Assembly (NCBI GenBank): GCA_946402735.1
Contig: CAMIXH010000006.1
Coordinates: 1-35,521, forward strand
Origin: an uncultured Mycoplasmatota bacterium
GTDB lineage: Bacteria > Bacillota_I > Bacilli_A > RF39 > UBA660
DNA: 35,521 bases
Direction of reading: 5' to 3'
Made by a program: the position numbers and the translations under genes
In this document: positions 32,118 through 35,521 of the stretch, in pieces
Numbering within the stretch: position 1 is the stretch's first letter
Layout: every line of letters starts with the position of its first letter
The notes under the pieces: model-generated
Databases searched by the model: none
Told to the model about the DNA's origin: nothing
Seen by the model: only the letters and a program-made list of their open reading frames with translations

Positions 32118-32664
32118 CTTCATCATCTGCAAAATCAAAATTTCTAGTCTTTTTATATGTTCTTCTCATTCCATTATTTAAGAATCTTGTTGGGCCATTT
32201 ACAGAATGATCATATACCCATTTTTTACCTCTAGCTGTTTCGAACATTCTTCTCATTTCAGCACAATAATGAATTCTAGCTTCATCATCATCTGCAAAAT
32301 GATACCATAAACCAGATACTCTACTTGGTTGATCTTCAATTGAATCAAGTGGTAATACTCTAGAATATAATCCTAAATGACTTGATTCTAATACAATTGT
32401 TGGTTCAATTTGTCTAGTTTTACGATTTGTTCTATTACGTACATCTAAAGTAAATTTTTCTCCAGTAACTTTTTCTCTGCATACTATATAATAATCTCTA
32501 CCAGATTCATTATCATAATATTCAACTTCAAATATTAAAAAGTTTTCTCTTGGTTCTTCAACATCAAAATCTTGACATGGAACATATTCAAAATTTCCAT
32601 CAATATCAATATCTCCTAGTCTAAAAAATGAACTAGGTTTAACAAAAAAATATCCTTTACTCAT
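32113..32664 (-). CDS. Conserved-looking protein of unknown function (183 aa)
   Basis: I do not recognise this family. The product is soluble, beta-rich in the first ~110 residues (FLIFEVEYYDNESGRDYYIV, then GEKFTLDVRNRT), with a charged C-terminus (GMRRTYKKTRNFDFADDEE). It is richer in Arg, Asp and aromatic residues than its neighbours. The ATG at 32664 is chosen because AAAGGGGA lies just upstream and a consensus promoter sits at 32696-32724; an in-frame start at 32724 would fall upstream of the transcript start, inside sufU. It has its own promoter and terminator, so it is not part of the suf operon. Confidence 0.8.
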   Translation of the reverse strand: MSKGYFFVKPSSFFRLGDIDIDGNFEYVPCQDFDVEEPRENFLIFEVEYYDNESGRDYYIVCREKVTGEKFTLDVRNRTNRKTRQIEPTIVLESSHLGLYSRVLPLDSIEDQPSRVSGLWYHFADDDEARIHYCAEMRRMFETARGKKWVYDHSVNGPTRFLNNGMRRTYKKTRNFDFADDEE

Positions 32665-32695
32665 TTTAAAATCCCCTTTCAAAAAATGCCCGTAT

Positions 32696-32724
32696 ATTAT
32701 ACCAAAATTAGGCCTTTTTGTCAA
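32696..32724 (-). promoter_or_regulatory. Perfect consensus sigma-A promoter
   Basis: TTGACA (32719-32724), 17-base spacer, TATAAT (32696-32701) on the minus strand, both hexamers perfect. The -35 and most of the spacer lie inside the last codons of sufU. Transcript start near 32689. Confidence 0.9.
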
Positions 32725-33151
32725 TATTTAACATATCATCTAAAGTATGCCAAGCTAGCATAGCACATTTAACTCTTGCTGGCATATTGGATATATTTTT
32801 AAGAATCATAGCGTCTTTTAATAATTTACTATCTTCTTTTGTTATATTTTCTCTTCTAATCATTTTAAAATATATATTTATTATTTCTTTTGCTTCTTTA
32901 ATACTTTTACCTTTTAAAGTATCAATCATAATAGAAGTACTAGCTTGGGATATAGCACATCCATGACCACTAAATGACATATCTTCTATTAACTTTTTAT
33001 CTTCTGATAATTTAACTTCTAATTTTATTTCATCACCACAGTTTGGATTGTGACCCAAACTACATGCATCATAACTATCTAATTCTTTTTTATTCTTTTT
33101 ACTATATGCATGTTCCATTAAAAGTTCATTATAAATATCTAACTCTTCCAT
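32708..33151 (-). CDS. sufU: SufU sulfur-transfer / Fe-S assembly protein
   Basis: 147-aa partner of SufS. The SufU/IscU-type ligands are all present: NCGDE (Cys38, Asp40), SGHGCAIS (Cys65) and ARVKCAMLAW (Cys129). SufU accepts sulfur from the SufS active-site cysteine through a zinc site made by these residues. The long insertion between Cys65 and Cys129 that separates SufU from IscU is present. Its start overlaps the sufS stop by one base (TAATG) with SD AGGAG, so the two are coupled. Last gene of the suf operon. Confidence 0.95.
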   Translation of the reverse strand: MEELDIYNELLMEHAYSKKNKKELDSYDACSLGHNPNCGDEIKLEVKLSEDKKLIEDMSFSGHGCAISQASTSIMIDTLKGKSIKEAKEIINIYFKMIRRENITKEDSKLLKDAMILKNISNMPARVKCAMLAWHTLDDMLNIDKKA

Positions 33152-34353
33152 TATGACTCCTTATATTTTTCAAACATTTTATTTACTTTTATTAATGCAT
33201 CTACTAAATGGTCAATATCACTTTTATCATTATATATTGCTAAGCTCATTCTAAGAGTAGAATCAATTCCTAGACTTCTTAAAAATGGTTGTGCACAATG
33301 ATTACCACTTCTAACGCAAATATTCATAGTATCAAGAATACTAGATGCATCATGAGGATGTACACCTTTTATATTAAATGATATTACACTAGAATGATTA
33401 TCTATATTTTTAGGATAATATAATTCTAAAAAATCTAATTCTTCTAATTTACTTCTTGAATACTTTAATAGTTCTCTTTCATGTTCTCTAATTTTATCAT
33501 AACCAATTTTATTAATATAATTAATTGCTTCTACTAGTCCAACGGCACCTTCTACATTTTGAGTACCAGCTTCAAATCTTTGAGGTAATTCTGCATATGA
33601 TGTATCTTGTTCATAAACATATTCAATCATATCTCCACCCATTAAGAAAGGCGTCATATTTTTAAGTAATTCTTCTTTTCCATATAGTACTCCAATACCC
33701 ATTGGTCCATACATTTTATGAGAAGAAAATACTAAGAAATCAGCATCCATATCTTGAACATCTACTTTCATATGAGCAATACTTTGTGATGCATCCACTA
33801 CTACTTTGGCATTATGTTTATGGGCAACACTAATAATCTTTTTAACATCATTAATCGTACCACTAACATTTGATACATGAGTTATTCCAATTATCTTAGT
33901 TTTAGATGTTATTTTTTCTAGTTCACTATCACTAATCTCATAGTTTTCATTAACATACATATATTTTAGAATTGCTTTATTCTTCTTACATATTTCTTGC
34001 CAAGGAACTAAGTCAGAATGATGTTCCATTATCGTTAGGACTACTTCATCACCTTCACTTAAATTATCAAGTCCATAAGAATATGCTATTAGGTTTAAAC
34101 TTTCAGTGGCATTTTTAGTAAATATTATTTCTTTACTAGATGAAGCATTAATGAACTCTTTAACTACTTCATGTGCATTATCATAAGCAGAAGTTGCTTG
34201 TACGCTTAAATTATATGCTCCTCTATGTGGATTAGCATTAATACTTTTATAGTAATTACTAATACTATCAATTACACAAGATGGTTTTTGACTAGTAGCA
34301 GCACTATCTAAATAAACAACGTTACTTTTTAATAATGGAAAATCCTCTTTCAT
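33151..34353 (-). CDS. sufS: SufS cysteine desulfurase
   Basis: PLP-dependent enzyme that removes sulfur from cysteine for Fe-S cluster assembly. 400 aa, normal. PLP lysine is Lys213 in SSHKMYGPMG, with HHSD (His111/His112) over the ring and DASQS (Asp187) below it. The active-site persulfide cysteine is Cys353 in RSGNHCAQP, the group II (SufS) form. SD AGGAGG precedes the ATG at 34353, 8 bases after sufD. Confidence 0.97.
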   Translation of the reverse strand: MKEDFPLLKSNVVYLDSAATSQKPSCVIDSISNYYKSINANPHRGAYNLSVQATSAYDNAHEVVKEFINASSSKEIIFTKNATESLNLIAYSYGLDNLSEGDEVVLTIMEHHSDLVPWQEICKKNKAILKYMYVNENYEISDSELEKITSKTKIIGITHVSNVSGTINDVKKIISVAHKHNAKVVVDASQSIAHMKVDVQDMDADFLVFSSHKMYGPMGIGVLYGKEELLKNMTPFLMGGDMIEYVYEQDTSYAELPQRFEAGTQNVEGAVGLVEAINYINKIGYDKIREHERELLKYSRSKLEELDFLELYYPKNIDNHSSVISFNIKGVHPHDASSILDTMNICVRSGNHCAQPFLRSLGIDSTLRMSLAIYNDKSDIDHLVDALIKVNKMFEKYKES

Positions 34354-34361
34354 ATTTCCTC

Positions 34362-35363
34362 CTATAATTTTTTATCTATTATTTTTTCTATTTCTTCTTT
34401 TATATTTTCATCTTTAATTGTATTTAATAATCTATTAAAATTAGATTTTACAATTAACTTTTCAGCATCTTTTTTAGATATACCACGAGACATAATATAG
34501 AATAATGTTTTATCATTAACTTTACCACTCGCAGTAGCATGATTACCTACTACATCTTCTTCTGTACAAAGAAGCATAGGCATACTCTTACTAATAACTT
34601 TATCGCTTAATAAAACACAATATTCATTTTCATTTCCAATAGATTTTTTGCATCCTTTTTTAAAATCAATTGTACCTTTAAAAGACTTTTTGCTTTCACC
34701 TTTTAAACTGCCCTGTAAATCTATATCACATGTGTTATTCAATCCAAATATATCAACTAAATAATTAATATCAAATACTTGTTTCTTTTCACCAATATAA
34801 ATACTATTTAAATTGTTTTTAGAGTCATTTCCATTCATACTAGTATAATAATTACTTACACTAGTATTGCCTCCTAAATCAACTATTAAATAGTTTAAAA
34901 AACAATTATTATTCATGTTGTTATTAAAACTCATTAAATTAATAGATTCACTATTTAGATTATTAACAACAATTATATTAGCTTTTACATTATCACTAAC
35001 ATTTACTTTAATAAGTCCATTATGATAACAATTATTTTTAGACTTATAATTTATTAAATAATTAGAATCTTTTTTAATTTTTAGTTCAATTAAATCAACT
35101 AAATCTTCTTCTAAATCAAAATTAATAATTCCATATTTATTATTATCTATTATTTCTAATTCATATTTAAAATTACCATTATTAATTTGATCTGTATTTT
35201 CAATTAAGTTTTTTGTTTTATTATTTATTTCTTTTAGTTTAATATTATCAAGTTTATAACTATTAAATTGTTTTAGTTTTTTATTAAATAATTTATCATC
35301 AACTTCAAATTCATTTATTCTAAAATTCTCTGAAGTTCTTCTAGGAGTTACATTTATTTTCAT
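34362..35363 (-). CDS. sufD: SufD Fe-S scaffold subunit (short)
   Basis: Subunit of the SufBC2D scaffold complex. The C-terminal SufBD core is clear: [20 protein letters not shown] and [18 protein letters not shown], where the His in NHA is the conserved SufD residue. At 333 aa it is about 100 residues shorter than Bacillus SufD, with the N-terminal helical region and part of the beta-helix reduced. It is very rich in Asn, Lys and Ile. The start overlaps the sufB stop by four bases (ATGA), which with the suf neighbours supports SufD rather than a second SufB. Confidence 0.9.
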   Translation of the reverse strand: MKINVTPRRTSENFRINEFEVDDKLFNKKLKQFNSYKLDNIKLKEINNKTKNLIENTDQINNGNFKYELEIIDNNKYGIINFDLEEDLVDLIELKIKKDSNYLINYKSKNNCYHNGLIKVNVSDNVKANIIVVNNLNSESINLMSFNNNMNNNCFLNYLIVDLGGNTSVSNYYTSMNGNDSKNNLNSIYIGEKKQVFDINYLVDIFGLNNTCDIDLQGSLKGESKKSFKGTIDFKKGCKKSIGNENEYCVLLSDKVISKSMPMLLCTEEDVVGNHATASGKVNDKTLFYIMSRGISKKDAEKLIVKSNFNRLLNTIKDENIKEEIEKIIDKKL

Positions 35364-35521
35364 TTGTTACCTCCTTTACTCTCAAGTTCAATATTGATTA
35401 GATTATTCATTTCAACTGCATACTCAAGAGGTAATTCTTTACTAACAGGATAAGCAAAGCCTCTTACTATCATAGCAAGTGCTTCACTTTCACTAATACC
35501 TCTACTCATTAAATAGAATAT
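35360..35521 (-). CDS. sufB: SufB Fe-S scaffold subunit, C-terminal end only
   Basis: The last 53 codons plus TGA of a gene entering from the right edge. [20 protein letters not shown] followed by [20 protein letters not shown] is the SufB C-terminus, with the FxxPxxxxLPxEYAxEx(N/L)RL pattern of the family. A GGAGGT near the end serves as the SD for sufD. Gene order B-D-S-U with sufC presumably upstream is the clostridial type rather than the Bacillus C-D-S-U-B order. Confidence 0.93.
   Translation of the reverse strand: MFYLMSRGISESEALAMIVRGFAYPVSKELPLEYAVEMNNLINIELESKGGNK

Noticed and set aside
32665-32724. N-terminal extension of the 183-aa protein to 32724
   Set aside because: It overlaps sufU and the consensus promoter; the start would precede the transcript start. 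SD at 32670-32677 supports 32664.
1-35521. Mycoplasma-type code with TGA as tryptophan
   Set aside because: Several conserved genes end in TGA (infB, sufB, the 72-aa gene) and tryptophans in ValRS, SerRS and SufU are TGG.

Overview
The window is about 30% G+C and densely packed. Genes are preceded by strong AGGAGG-type ribosome binding sites, and sigma-A promoters with near-perfect spacing can be read directly. TGA is used as a stop (infB, the 72-aa gene beside ylxR, sufB) and tryptophan is TGG, so the code is standard and not that of Mycoplasma. A T-box leader, a PrsA-type lipoprotein, a type VIIb secretion ATPase (EssC/EsaB), a SUF system with SufU, and the rimP-nusA-ylxR-infB-rbfA order point to a low-GC Firmicute. 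The reduced RimP and the many unrecognised surface proteins suggest an uncultured gut Bacilli / Mollicutes-related lineage (inference).

Layout. 1-1759: large secreted cysteine-rich surface protein, minus strand, running off the left edge. 1.9-3.9 kb: three plus-strand genes (ssb, a HIT hydrolase, a pilin-like membrane-anchored protein), each with its own promoter. 3.9-5.7 kb: HerA-type ATPase. 5.8-9.3 kb: an HD-domain hydrolase and valS under a T-box leader. 9.3-10.1 kb: transglutaminase-like protein. 10.2-18.7 kb: type VII secretion locus, in two transcription units: coiled-coil protein, esterase-like/GH73 wall hydrolase and helical protein; then essC and esaB. 18.7-23.1 kb: rimP-nusA-(72 aa)-ylxR-infB-rbfA. 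23.2-25.8 kb: divergent ATP-grasp and ClpX-like genes. 25.8-28.2 kb: serS and an M3-type metallopeptidase. 28.4-29.3 kb: prsA. 29.3-32.7 kb: recX, a CofE-like ligase, a CYTH protein and an unknown 183-aa protein, each separately transcribed. 32.7-35.5 kb: sufB(partial)-sufD-sufS-sufU.

The most unusual region is the type VII locus. It is flanked on both sides by recognisable neighbours, yet it has only EssC and EsaB of the known machine. No EsaA, EssA, EssB or canonical WXG100 gene is present. Instead EssC sits with an 860-aa protein that joins an esterase-like domain, a peptidoglycan hydrolase domain, a Pro/Thr-rich wall-spanning stalk and a C-terminal membrane anchor, without a signal peptide. 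Other points worth following are a ClpX-like unfoldase that keeps the ClpP-docking IGF loop but has a new N-terminal domain and a changed pore loop, a RimP reduced to its N-terminal domain, a new small basic gene inside the nusA operon, a nearly leaderless transglutaminase-like gene, and promoters repeatedly nested in the ends or terminators of upstream genes.

No stretch longer than 300 bases lacks a gene. The longest gaps are 1760-1961 (two divergent promoters) and 9025-9274 (T-box leader). I see no tRNA, rRNA, insertion sequence, phage gene or CRISPR array.
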